Assembly: GCF_002256285.1 (NCBI RefSeq)
Contig: NZ_NKJE01000001.1
Coordinates: forward strand, 163,851-227,850
Direction of reading: 5' to 3'
Length of the DNA: 64,000 nucleotides
Origin: Flavobacterium sp. BFFFF1
GTDB lineage: Bacteria > Bacteroidota > Bacteroidia > Flavobacteriales > Flavobacteriaceae
The position numbers and the translations under genes are program-made. A model generated the notes under the pieces. The model did not search any database and was not told where the DNA came from. It was given only the letters and a program-made list of their open reading frames with translations. This document shows, piece by piece, positions 45,568 to 53,661 of the stretch (positions are counted from its first letter, which is position 1; every line of letters starts with the position of its first letter).

Positions 45568-48500
45568 ATGAAAAATATTTTACTTTTTTTAATCACAATC
45601 GTTTTCTCGGGCCAGATTTTGGCGCAAAAAAACAACGTGTGGCGCAGTGCAGACCCGGCTGCTTTTTCAAATCGCGAGAAAATCAGAACTGGCGCTTATT
45701 CTGAGAACCAAAAATTTTACACATTTGATGTAAGTGCGATCAAAAGCCAACTCGCAAATGTGAATAAACGATTTTCAGCTGATGCTGGTGTAAAGATCAG
45801 TATTCCTAATGTAAAAGGCGAAATGGAAGAATTCCTGGTTTGGGAGAATTCCAATTTCGAACCAGAACTTCAGGCAAAATTCCCTGAAATCAGGTCGTAC
45901 ATTGGACGCGGTATTACCGATAAAAATGCAAAACTATATTTTAGCCTGTCACCAGAGGGAATTCAAACAATGACTTTAAGGGCTGATAAAGGTTCAGAAT
46001 TTATTGAGCCTTATACAAAAGACCGTTCACTGTATGTATTGTTTGATTCTCAGACAAGACTGCAGAACAGCCTTCCTTTGGTTTGTAGTACAGCAGACAT
46101 TGCTGTAAACAAGAACATCAACAGCAGCCCAAGTGTTGCGCGATCAAACAATGGCTCCTACAAAACCATGCGACTCGCGCTTTCCTGTACAGGAGAATAT
46201 GGCATATACCACGGTGGTACTGTTGCAGGCGCACTGGCAGCAATGAACGCTACCATGACGCGTGTAAATGGCGTTTATGATATAGACCTTGCCATCCACC
46301 TTAACATCATTGCGAACAACAATCTTGTGGTTTTCACCAATGCAACCACAGACGGCTATTCTGCAGCTTCCAATATGGGCAACTGGAATGGAGAGTTGCA
46401 GGCAAAACTTACTGCTGTTATTGGAGAAGCAAATTACGACATCGGCCATTTATTTGGCGCAACAGGCGGCGGCGGAGATGCCGGCTGTATTGGTTGTGTA
46501 TGTGTCAATAATCAGAAAGGAAGTGGGATTACATCTCCCTCTGACGGTGTCCCGATGGGAGACAGTTTTGATATTGATTATGTAGCTCACGAAATGGGCC
46601 ATCAAATGGGAGGCACACACTCCTATTCTGTAAGCTATGAAGGCTCTGGAACGAATGTTGAACCGGGAAGCGGCTCTACCATTATGGGTTACGCAGGAAT
46701 TACAGGCAATACAACTGATGTTCAGTCAAATTCCGATGATTATTTCACGTATGCCAACATCATTCAAATACAGCAAAATCTTGCCACAAAAACGTGTCCG
46801 GTATCTACCCCAACGGCCAATTCAGCCCCTGTTGTGAATGCTGGTGCTGACTATACTATCCCAAAAGGAACGCCATTTGTGTTGACAGGGAGTGCATCTG
46901 ATGCTGACAATGACGTGTTAGATTACACTTGGGAGCAATTTGACGACGCATCGAACGCCACATCAGGCAATGCGAGTATTGCCTCAGCTACAAAAGTCGC
47001 TGGCCCTACTTTCCGTTCTTTTTCGCCTACTGCTGCTCCAATTCGCTATTTCCCGACGATGAGCCGAATTTTAACGAACTCACTCACCAGTTCATTTGAA
47101 TCTGTTTCAAATGTTTCAAGGCCATTAAATTTCACGCTTACAGCCAGGGATAATTCTATCAATGGCGCGCAAACCAATACAGATGCAATGGTGGTAACCG
47201 TTAATGCTGCGGCAGGTCCATTTGCCGTGACGGCGCCAAATAGCGTAGTGAGCTGGCCTGCAGGAAGCAACCAAACGGTAACATGGAATGTTGCAGGGAC
47301 TACAGCCAATGGAATAAACGCAGCTTTTGTCGACATCTATTTTTCTTCAAACTCGGGCGCCTCATTTAATACCCTTTTGGCAAGCCACGTGCCTAATGAT
47401 GGCTCTGAGATAGTCACCATCCCAAATTCCCCAGGAACATCAAACCGCATCATGGTAAAAGCAAACGGAAACATTTTCTTTGATATTTCGAACACCAATT
47501 TTGCGATTACGTCCCCTGGTGCAACGCAGGCTATTTCCTTTTCAGGCGTCGAGGGTGACCAATATAAATTGGTCTGCAATGGCGATAATCCAGTAACTTA
47601 TAACATCAATTACACTGCGCTTGGCGGCTTTTCAGGAGCTACAACTTTTTCTGCAACCGGAAATCCGGCCGGATCTACTGTTAACTTTTCTCCAGCATCT
47701 GCCTCTGCTACAGGAAGTGTGGTGATGACCATCGATAACCTGTCTACCAGTCCGGCGGGATTCTATACTATAACAGTAACCTCTACCTCAGGTGCTATTA
47801 CAAAAACAGCTAATTTTTACCTTGTTCTTGGTTTAGGTGTTCCAACACTAACGTCACCTGCCAACCTGGCAATTGGTCAGGCTCCGAATGTAACACTATC
47901 ATGGTCAGCAGCCACTGGCGCAACCAGCTACAGTATCCAACTCGCAACAGACAGTAGTTTTGCCAATATCGTTTCAACCGCTTCGTCCAATACCAATTCC
48001 TACCAGACAAGTGGTTTAAACGAGTTAACCACATATTACTGGAGGGTGGCCCCATTAAGCGCTGAATGCAACTCGAATCCCTTATATGGAGCGCCGTTTC
48101 AGTTTACTACCGGGCATTTTGTATGCACAACTGTATCTTCTACGAATATTCCGTTGACAATATCCCAAAATGGCACACCTACGATAAATTCTACATTGAA
48201 TTTCCCCGCAAATGCAACGATTACAGATGTAAATGTAACCATGCAAATTGTCCATTCGTATGTTGAAGACATCACAGCAACATTAATTAGTCCAGCTGCG
48301 ACACAAGTCCAATTATTTTCCGGGCTTTGTGGCGACGCGAACAATGTGAATGCTCAGTTTGACGATTCAGGCACACCAATTGTATGTGGTACCGGAACTG
48401 CAATTTCCGGTATCCGCAAACCTGCCAATGCGCTCGCTGCTTTTAACGGACAGGCGTCCAATGGAACCTGGACACTCAGGATTGCTGATGGCGTATCCGG

Positions 48501-48825
48501 CGATGGCGGAACGTTAAACAGCTGGAGCATCAACATCTGCACCGTTGAAATTCCGCTTGGCATTGAAGGAAATACACTGTTCAATTTTGCTGTGTATCCA
48601 AATCCAAACAACGGAAGCTTCAATGTTCAATCAGACAAGCTGACTTCAGACAAAGTGAATATGACGGTTTACGACATTCGCGGAAGGGTAATCTTCCAAA
48701 AAGACTATAACGGAAGTGCTAACTTTAACGAAAACATTCAGCTGAATAATGCTGAGGCAGGAATCTACCTGCTATCGGTTTCTGACGGTCAAAACAAAGA
48801 AGTAAAAAGAATTGTGGTACAATAA
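45568..48825 (+). CDS. Secreted reprolysin-like zinc metalloprotease with T9SS sorting domain
   Basis: 1085 aa from the ATG at 45568, chosen for the signal peptide (NILLFLITIVFSGQILAQ). A propeptide-like region is followed by the metzincin zinc site HEMGHQMGGTH at 341-351 and Met-turn STIMGYAG near 377. Fibronectin-type repeats follow, then a proprotein-convertase P-like domain (about 850-1000), and a T9SS type A sorting domain in the last ~80 residues (YPNPNNGSFNV ... GIYLLSVSDG). It should be exported through the type IX system and attached to or released from the surface. A nutrient or virulence-type protease; substrate unknown. Single gene with a terminator. Confidence 0.92.
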   Translation: MKNILLFLITIVFSGQILAQKNNVWRSADPAAFSNREKIRTGAYSENQKFYTFDVSAIKSQLANVNKRFSADAGVKISIPNVKGEMEEFLVWENSNFEPELQAKFPEIRSYIGRGITDKNAKLYFSLSPEGIQTMTLRADKGSEFIEPYTKDRSLYVLFDSQTRLQNSLPLVCSTADIAVNKNINSSPSVARSNNGSYKTMRLALSCTGEYGIYHGGTVAGALAAMNATMTRVNGVYDIDLAIHLNIIANNNLVVFTNATTDGYSAASNMGNWNGELQAKLTAVIGEANYDIGHLFGATGGGGDAGCIGCVCVNNQKGSGITSPSDGVPMGDSFDIDYVAHEMGHQMGGTHSYSVSYEGSGTNVEPGSGSTIMGYAGITGNTTDVQSNSDDYFTYANIIQIQQNLATKTCPVSTPTANSAPVVNAGADYTIPKGTPFVLTGSASDADNDVLDYTWEQFDDASNATSGNASIASATKVAGPTFRSFSPTAAPIRYFPTMSRILTNSLTSSFESVSNVSRPLNFTLTARDNSINGAQTNTDAMVVTVNAAAGPFAVTAPNSVVSWPAGSNQTVTWNVAGTTANGINAAFVDIYFSSNSGASFNTLLASHVPNDGSEIVTIPNSPGTSNRIMVKANGNIFFDISNTNFAITSPGATQAISFSGVEGDQYKLVCNGDNPVTYNINYTALGGFSGATTFSATGNPAGSTVNFSPASASATGSVVMTIDNLSTSPAGFYTITVTSTSGAITKTANFYLVLGLGVPTLTSPANLAIGQAPNVTLSWSAATGATSYSIQLATDSSFANIVSTASSNTNSYQTSGLNELTTYYWRVAPLSAECNSNPLYGAPFQFTTGHFVCTTVSSTNIPLTISQNGTPTINSTLNFPANATITDVNVTMQIVHSYVEDITATLISPAATQVQLFSGLCGDANNVNAQFDDSGTPIVCGTGTAISGIRKPANALAAFNGQASNGTWTLRIADGVSGDGGTLNSWSINICTVEIPLGIEGNTLFNFAVYPNPNNGSFNVQSDKLTSDKVNMTVYDIRGRVIFQKDYNGSANFNENIQLNNAEAGIYLLSVSDGQNKEVKRIVVQ

Positions 48826-48842
48826 TCACCATCTTGGATAAG

Positions 48843-48872
48843 AAAAAGGGAAAGCAATGCTTTCCCTTTTTT
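48843..48872. terminator. Bidirectional terminator between the metalloprotease and pth
   Basis: Perfect 13-bp stem AAAAAGGGAAAGC / GCTTTCCCTTTTT with loop AAT, between converging stop codons. Confidence 0.9.
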
Positions 48873-49492
48873 TATTTCACGTTATAAGTAGTCATTGTGT
48901 TTTCAAGCCCGGCTGTCCCAAAGGAGCGAACCGCATTCGCAGCCATCTCAAGCCTTTCGGGCAACTTCATCTTTTCATCGTCATCCCATTCCCCCAGTAC
49001 ATAATCCACCTGCTTTCCCTTCTTGAATTCATCGCTGATCCCAAAACGGAAGCGCGTGTAATTTTGCGTATTCAACATCTGATTGATACTTTTAAGCCCG
49101 TTGTGGCCGCCATCGCTTCCTTTGGGTTTAATCCGGATTGCGCCGAACGGCAGGTTCAGGTCATCCGTAATGACAAAAATATTCTCCAACGGTATGTTTT
49201 CTTTATCCATCCAGAATTTCACCGCTTTGCCGCTCAGGTTCATGTATGTGTTCGGTTTCAAGAGAAAATAGGTTCGGCCTTTCAATTTATACTCAGCCAT
49301 AGCGCCGAGTTTGACGGTTTCAAACGACAACGATTCCTGCTTCGCCAGAAAATCCACTACTTTAAAACCAATGTTATGGCGTGTATTGACATATTCTGCG
49401 CCGATGTTGCCGAGGCCGACGATTAAATATTTCTTCATGGGATCGATTACTTCTTTTGATTTTGGAGTGAATAGTTGTAATAGCCAGTTCAT
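48872..49492 (-). CDS. pth: Peptidyl-tRNA hydrolase
   Basis: 206 aa from 49492, or 188 aa from the ATG at 49438 where the classical start KKYLIVGLGNIGAEY lies. I keep the longer form because similar N-terminal extensions occur in flavobacterial Pth, but the shorter one is equally supported by sequence alone. Catalytic His is in the NTRHNIGF motif; LKPNTYMNLSGKAV, VITDDLNLPFG and GSDGGHNGLKSI are conserved. It releases tRNA from stalled peptidyl-tRNA. rplY lies behind it on the same strand, with a repeat element between. Confidence 0.95.
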   Translation of the reverse strand: MNWLLQLFTPKSKEVIDPMKKYLIVGLGNIGAEYVNTRHNIGFKVVDFLAKQESLSFETVKLGAMAEYKLKGRTYFLLKPNTYMNLSGKAVKFWMDKENIPLENIFVITDDLNLPFGAIRIKPKGSDGGHNGLKSINQMLNTQNYTRFRFGISDEFKKGKQVDYVLGEWDDDEKMKLPERLEMAANAVRSFGTAGLENTMTTYNVK

Positions 49493-49567
49493 CGGGCAAA
49501 ATTAGAAAAATTAGTCAATTAGATAATGGGATAATTCAGAAATGATATGCCATTATACAACAATTAA

Positions 49568-49657
49568 CCAGCCCGTCCCAAAACTTCGGGAGAAGCGGCA
49601 TCCTTTTTACGGCTCCTTTAGACTGAAAAAAGATATAGCCTGGATTGGCTCCTAAAA
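49568..49657. repeat. AGCGGCATCC repeat element, copy 2
   Basis: GCCCGTCCC, AGCGGCATCCTTTTT, AAAAAAGATATAGCC and a final GGCTCCTAAAA occur in the same order as in the copy at 61090. The T-run and A-run halves can pair. Confidence 0.7.
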
Positions 49658-49727
49658 ATTTAAACCATTAAGATATTAAGTTGAATTGAGATTACACTTA
49701 ATACTCTCACTTCCCTATTGATCGTTC

Positions 49728-49757
49728 AAAAAAAAAGCACCGGTTTCCCGATGCTTT
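49728..49757 (-). terminator. Terminator of rplY
   Basis: AAAAGCA / TGCTTTT stem with an inner CGG/CCG pair; the minus strand continues in a run of eight T. Confidence 0.75.
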
Positions 49758-49778
49758 TCCATAATATGTTGAAAAGAA

Positions 49779-50390
49779 TTATTTCTTCTTTCCTCCTTTT
49801 GCAGGTGCTTTTGCTGCTTTTGCTGCTTCCTGAGCTGCTTTCATCGCCGCACGTGAGATACGAACCTGAGCCACAACCGTGTTGTCAGGGTGCATCAATT
49901 TGTACTTGTCAGAAGTCAGGCTGGTAACATACATTTTGTTACCCATCTCCATAGGCGTGATATCCGCCTCGATGAAATCTGGAAGGTTTTTAGGCAACGC
50001 TTTCACTTTCAGACGACGTTGGTTCAAACGAAGCACACCCCCTAAAAGTACACCAGGAGAAGTTCCTGTTACTTTTACTGGTACTTCCATGATGATTTCC
50101 TTGTCATCTTTCAGTTGGAAAAAGTCGATGTGAAGGATTCTGTCAGACACAGGGTGTACCTGAATATCCTGCAAAACCGCATCGAATTTTTTACTCCCAA
50201 GGTCGATCACAACGGTGTGCGCGTTTGGGGTGTAAACCAAATTCTTGAATTCTTTCTCTTCAGCTGAGAAATGAACTGGTTGACCTCCTCCGTATAATAC
50301 GCAAGGAACCGCTCCAGCATTACGTACCGCTTTGGTTGCTACCTTGCCCACGCTTTCTCTTTCTGATCCTTTAATTGTAATCGATTTCAT
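49779..50390 (-). CDS. rplY: 50S ribosomal protein L25/general stress protein Ctc
   Basis: 203 aa, the long L25/Ctc form: N-terminal L25 5S-rRNA-binding domain (1-95, [24 protein letters not shown]) and C-terminal TL5-like beta domain (100-185), then an Ala/Lys-rich tail. It binds 5S rRNA. It lies behind prs on the same strand, a common pair in Bacteroidota, but with 250 bp of repeats between them. Confidence 0.95.
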   Translation of the reverse strand: MKSITIKGSERESVGKVATKAVRNAGAVPCVLYGGGQPVHFSAEEKEFKNLVYTPNAHTVVIDLGSKKFDAVLQDIQVHPVSDRILHIDFFQLKDDKEIIMEVPVKVTGTSPGVLLGGVLRLNQRRLKVKALPKNLPDFIEADITPMEMGNKMYVTSLTSDKYKLMHPDNTVVAQVRISRAAMKAAQEAAKAAKAPAKGGKKK

Positions 50391-50426
50391 TGTAAAAATA
50401 TATAGTTAATAATAAAACTCTTTATT

Positions 50427-50461
50427 GGGCTATCAGCTTTTAGCTATCGGCTGTCAGCTTT
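50427..50461. repeat. 7-bp periodic repeat, copy 2 (between rplY and prs)
   Basis: Plus-strand heptads GGGCTAT, CAGCTTT, TAGCTAT, CGGCTGT, CAGCTTT are the complement of the AGCYNAY pattern at 39145-39179. Confidence 0.7.
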
Positions 50462-50467
50462 TTTGGG

Positions 50468-50588
50468 CGTTACCTTCGGCCCGGGCTTTTCGCTGCAATC
50501 TTTTTTATTTTGTCATCCCGAGCGCAGTCGATGGGTATTTCTTCTAAATAAAAAAGGATTTCCGCTTCAATCCCTAACGCGGGTAACG
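50468..50588. repeat. 121-bp element with terminal inverted repeats
   Basis: Ends CGTTACC (50468-50474) and GGTAACG (50582-50588) are inverted. Inside, CGCTGCAATCTTTTTTA faces AAAAAAGGATTTCCGCTTCAA. The centre carries GTCATCCCGAGCGCAGTCGA. No coding capacity. Confidence 0.65.
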
Positions 50589-50641
50589 TATTCCTTCAAA
50601 TCTTTTGTCCGGCTTTGGACTTTCCGACTTTAGTCGTTCGA

Positions 50642-51583
50642 CTACATTAAAAATTTCCCGCTGATCGAGTTGTTGTTCTGTACCATTTGCATCACTTCTG
50701 CAAACAGCGGTGCGCAACTCACGACCCGTATTTTTGGAGATTGCTTCTTCAACGGAATCGAATCCGTTACAATCAGCTCACTCAATTGCGACTTTTCTAT
50801 CTTGTCGTACGCCTCGCCGGATAAAATGGCATGCGTACAAATCGCCCTTACACTCAATGCACCTTTCTCAATCATCAGGTCAGCGGCTTTCGCCAACGTT
50901 CCTCCCGTATCAATCATGTCATCTACCAAAATTACGTTCCTTCCCCTGACTTCACCAATCAGCTCCATGGTATCAATCACATTGGCGGCTTTGCGCTGTT
51001 TGTAACAAATCACCACGTCAGACTCCAGGAATTTCGAATACGCATATGCCCGTTTTGATCCGCCCATATCGGGTGATGCTATCGTCAGGTTCTCGAGATT
51101 CAAACTTCTTACGTATGGTAAAAAGATCGTCGAGGCAAACAGGTGGTCCACCGGTTTCTCGAAAAACCCCTGAATCTGGTCCGCATGCAAATCCATCGTC
51201 ATGATCCGTGTTGCACCGGCTGCATCAAGCAGGTTGGCTACAAGCTTCGCCCCAATCGGAACGCGCGGCTTGTCTTTCCTATCTTGTCTTGCCCATCCGA
51301 AATACGGAATCACTGCGGTGACGTGTCTTGCCGAGGCCCTTTTTGCAGCGTCTATCATCAGCAGCAGTTCCATCAGGTTGTCGGCACTTGGAAAAGTGGA
51401 GCAAACGATAAAGACCCGCAATCCCCTGATTGACTCTTCATAAGAAGGCTGGAATTCCCCATCACTATATTTAGAGAACGTTACTTTGCCCAGCGGCACA
51501 CCATATTTCTCGGCAATTTTCTCAGCGAGATAAGTGCTTTGTGAACACGCAAATATCTTTGCTTCCGGTTCCAGGTTAGACAT
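50642..51583 (-). CDS. prs: Ribose-phosphate pyrophosphokinase
   Basis: 313 aa. Makes PRPP from ribose 5-phosphate and ATP for purine, pyrimidine, His and Trp synthesis. GWARQDRKDKPRVPIGAK near the N-terminal third, and the PRPP-binding loop VILVDDMIDTGGTLAKAAD near 215, are both intact. Length is normal for class I PRPP synthases. Upstream on the minus strand is a TAAATTTG element. Confidence 0.97.
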   Translation of the reverse strand: MSNLEPEAKIFACSQSTYLAEKIAEKYGVPLGKVTFSKYSDGEFQPSYEESIRGLRVFIVCSTFPSADNLMELLLMIDAAKRASARHVTAVIPYFGWARQDRKDKPRVPIGAKLVANLLDAAGATRIMTMDLHADQIQGFFEKPVDHLFASTIFLPYVRSLNLENLTIASPDMGGSKRAYAYSKFLESDVVICYKQRKAANVIDTMELIGEVRGRNVILVDDMIDTGGTLAKAADLMIEKGALSVRAICTHAILSGEAYDKIEKSQLSELIVTDSIPLKKQSPKIRVVSCAPLFAEVMQMVQNNNSISGKFLM

Positions 51584-51634
51584 TGTATTTTGTTGTTTAA
51601 TAGTTAGTTAGTTGTGTGTCGCGTTAACGAGGTG

Positions 51635-51642
51635 CAAATTTA
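51635..51642 (-). promoter_or_regulatory. -7 element of prs
   Basis: Minus strand TAAATTTG followed by GCA; leader about 45 nt. The -33 region has no TTG. Confidence 0.5.
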
Positions 51643-51708
51643 GAAATAAAATCGGAGTTAAAAAGCATATTTTTGAGTAATTTTTGTTTTACAAGAAAGA
51701 ATATTTTT

Positions 51709-51716
51709 TACATTTG
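51709..51716 (+). promoter_or_regulatory. -7 element of tRNA-Leu
   Basis: TACATTTG followed by GCACC. A TTTG at 51683-51686 is 22 nt upstream. Confidence 0.55.
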
Positions 51717-51792
51717 CACCGTGTTAGAAAGGCAGTAACATTATTTTACTGTTTTTTGCGTACATATCGAAGGATTCGATATTGTCTCTCAA

Positions 51793-51872
51793 GCCCGGAT
51801 GGCGGAATTGGTAGACGCGCTGGTCTCAAACACCTGTGGGAAACCGTGCCGGTTCGACTCCGGCTCCGGGTA
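51793..51872 (+). tRNA. tRNA-Leu (CAA anticodon), anticodon stem with one mismatch
   Basis: Acceptor GCCCGGA / TCCGGGT with discriminator A, D arm GGAATTGGTAGAC, anticodon loop CTCAAAC (CAA), T arm GCCGG-TTCGACT-CCGGC. The anticodon stem CTGGT / ACCTG has a T-T mismatch at the second pair. The variable region TGGGAAACCGT is short for a class II tRNA. CCA is not encoded. A terminator follows. Possibly functional, possibly weakened. Confidence 0.85.
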
Positions 51873-51876
51873 CATA

Positions 51877-51904
51877 AAACCCCTGAGGAATCAGGGGTTT
51901 TTTT
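51877..51904 (+). terminator. Terminator of tRNA-Leu
   Basis: AAACCCCTGA / TCAGGGGTTT stem, loop GGAA, T run. Confidence 0.9.
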
Positions 51905-51954
51905 ATTGCTCATTTTGTAAAGAATACAACAATCGAAGGAGGCAAACTTTTAAA

Positions 51955-51980
51955 GGTTCGACTCCGGCTCCGGTACTTAA
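51955..51980 (+). repeat. Duplicated 3' end of tRNA-Leu
   Basis: GGTTCGACTCCGGCTCCGG is identical to the T arm and acceptor end of the tRNA-Leu 104 bp upstream; one G is missing before TAC. It is followed by its own terminator hairpin (AAGCTC / GAGCTT plus nine T, 51979-52008). The preceding CAATCGAAGGAGGCAAAC has a second partial copy at 52031-52049. Confidence 0.75.
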
Positions 51981-52086
51981 GCTCCTTGTAATGAAGAGCT
52001 TTTTTTTTGCACTATTTTAAAGTTGGAAAACAATTCGCAGGAGGCAAACCCGCAAAGGGTACAATTTGGGCTTACTCGCAAAATAA

Positions 52087-52115
52087 AAGGCTTATTGAAT
52101 CTAACAATAAGCCTT
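52087..52115 (-). terminator. Terminator of the PepSY-like gene
   Basis: AAGGCTTATTG / CAATAAGCCTT stem, loop of 7; T-rich on the minus strand (TTTTATTTT). Confidence 0.8.
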
Positions 52116-52137
52116 AATTCGAAAATTTGCTGGAAAT

Positions 52138-52449
52138 TTATTTTGCCGCAGTGGTTTCACTGATGAGCTCGCCTTGAGCATCAAACTGGATAATATACAA
52201 TTCATCGTCGACCTTCAAACCCACTTCGTACACTGTACCGCCTTTCTTATCTTTCATTTTTGAGACGTACGTCACTGCCTTTGCAGGGTAATTTTCCTTA
52301 ATAAATTGTCTTGCCTCTTTTGGAAGATTTGACATTCTGACTGGCGCTTTCACCTCAGCTGTTTTTAACGAGGCAGGCTGTTTGCTTTCAAAGTTACCAA
52401 AAGCAGTAACGCTTAAAAAAACAGCGAATGTTGTGATCATCGTTTTCAT
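52138..52449 (-). CDS. Small exported PepSY-like protein
   Basis: 103 aa from the ATG at 52449, where a signal peptide begins (MKTMITTFAVFLSVTAFG); a start 21 bp upstream is possible. The mature part LPKEARQFIKENYPAKAVTYVSK...YEVGLKVDDELYIIQFDAQGEL matches the PepSY-like (PF11396) pattern of periplasmic proteins in Bacteroidota. Role unknown. It lies 119 bp behind the GntR-type gene on the same strand. Confidence 0.8.
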   Translation of the reverse strand: MKTMITTFAVFLSVTAFGNFESKQPASLKTAEVKAPVRMSNLPKEARQFIKENYPAKAVTYVSKMKDKKGGTVYEVGLKVDDELYIIQFDAQGELISETTAAK

Positions 52450-52568
52450 AACTTCAATGTTTAAGTTCATATTTCATTCTCTCAAATAAAATTAAACAAT
52501 ATGACAGTTAAAGTTTTACGTTTAAAAACAAGGCTCTTTCAACATTTGCTCGCAAAAATCTTAAATCT

Positions 52569-53567
52569 TTAGAGCGAATTCCGGAGTATTAACGCACTCT
52601 TGTTTTCTACCTGCTCATTTCTGTTCTCCAATACCATTTCCGCCATAATTTTTCCCATGCCAATAAAATCGGTTGAAATGGTCGTGATGCCATTCCCGAC
52701 AATTTTCTTTAACGGCGTTTCATTGTAGGAGATAATGCCAAAATCACTTCCCAATGCAATCGCCTGTTCATTCGCTTTTTCGATTACGCTCACCAGGTCA
52801 CGGTCGTTAGGAATAATGTACACCTCACCGGTTTCAATCGTCCGCCGGTCAAACTCCGGAATCACTTCATAGGCAAAGTCAAAGTCTTTGCAAAATTTCA
52901 CAAATCCTTCTTTCATGCCCAATGGTTCCCGAAAACCCGGAAAAATCAAAATCAGCTTGTTGTAATGCAGCAACTTCGATTTTCCCCTGGCAAGGGCATC
53001 ATAAATGTCTGTAACAAAATTCTGATACACAGCCGGAAAAGATTTCAGGTCTGGATTGGTCTGGTCCAGAATATACACCTCATTAACCGGTAGGGTTTTT
53101 ATATATCGGGCTGCCTCAGAAAGATTGGTTGGCATGATCACATACTTTGTGTAATTCCCATTAGCGTCCTCAATCAGTTTTCGAAATACACCAACGTTAA
53201 AATGATGAAAGAAAATATCCACACGTGCGTTCCGACCGATATGCGCCAAAAACGAATTGTATAAGTCTTCCTTAAAACTATTCAATTCTTCAAACAGCAG
53301 GAAGACCTTTTGTTCAATCCTGACTTCGGTACTTTTGACGTAATATCCTTTCCCGGGAATGGCAAAAACAATGCCCCGTTTTTTCAACTCCTCGTAAGCC
53401 AACAATACCGTATCCCTCGAGAGCGAAAACTCCATACTGATCTTATTTACAGACGGAAGCTTTACACCCCGTTGCAGCCGGTCTTCTTCGATAGCTTTCT
53501 CAATCGATGCTATGATTTGCCGGTATTTCGGAATTCCAAGGTTGGCTTGTATGGTAATGATTTTCAT
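52569..53567 (-). CDS. GntR-family regulator with LacI-like effector domain, probable galactan/galactose regulator
   Basis: 332 aa. Residues 1-75 are a GntR winged helix (PKYRQIIASIEKAIEEDRL...LPSVNKISMEFSLSRDTVLLAYEEL). Residues 90-332 look like a periplasmic-binding-protein fold (GFREPLGMKEGF, TISTDFIGMGKIMAEMVL), the AraR-type combination in which a sugar changes DNA binding. It is divergent from galM and the galactanase genes across a 94-bp gap containing two ACTGGTA direct repeats 10 bp apart, so those genes are its likely targets. Confidence 0.88.
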   Translation of the reverse strand: MKIITIQANLGIPKYRQIIASIEKAIEEDRLQRGVKLPSVNKISMEFSLSRDTVLLAYEELKKRGIVFAIPGKGYYVKSTEVRIEQKVFLLFEELNSFKEDLYNSFLAHIGRNARVDIFFHHFNVGVFRKLIEDANGNYTKYVIMPTNLSEAARYIKTLPVNEVYILDQTNPDLKSFPAVYQNFVTDIYDALARGKSKLLHYNKLILIFPGFREPLGMKEGFVKFCKDFDFAYEVIPEFDRRTIETGEVYIIPNDRDLVSVIEKANEQAIALGSDFGIISYNETPLKKIVGNGITTISTDFIGMGKIMAEMVLENRNEQVENKSALILRNSL

Positions 53568-53592
53568 ACCCTATTTTTTACAAATATATAAA

Positions 53593-53609
53593 ACTGGTAG
53601 GTACTGGTA
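53593..53609. promoter_or_regulatory. Candidate operator in the GntR-galM gap
   Basis: ACTGGTA at 53593-53599 and again at 53603-53609, exactly 10 bp apart, on the same face of the helix. They lie upstream of the galM -7 element. Confidence 0.45.
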
Positions 53610-53630
53610 TGGTCAAGCCGGAAAAAAAAT

Positions 53631-53638
53631 TATTTTTG
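53631..53638 (+). promoter_or_regulatory. -7 element of the galM operon
   Basis: TATTTTTG matches TAnnTTTG, 23 bp before the galM ATG. No -33 TTG is present, which would suit an activated or derepressed promoter. Confidence 0.45.
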
Positions 53639-53661
53639 ATTTTGCATTTATCAAAAAAAGA

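Noticed and set aside
53512-53661. N-terminal extension of galM by 50 residues
   Set aside because: It would cover the promoter and the start of the divergent regulator gene and is not part of the epimerase family.
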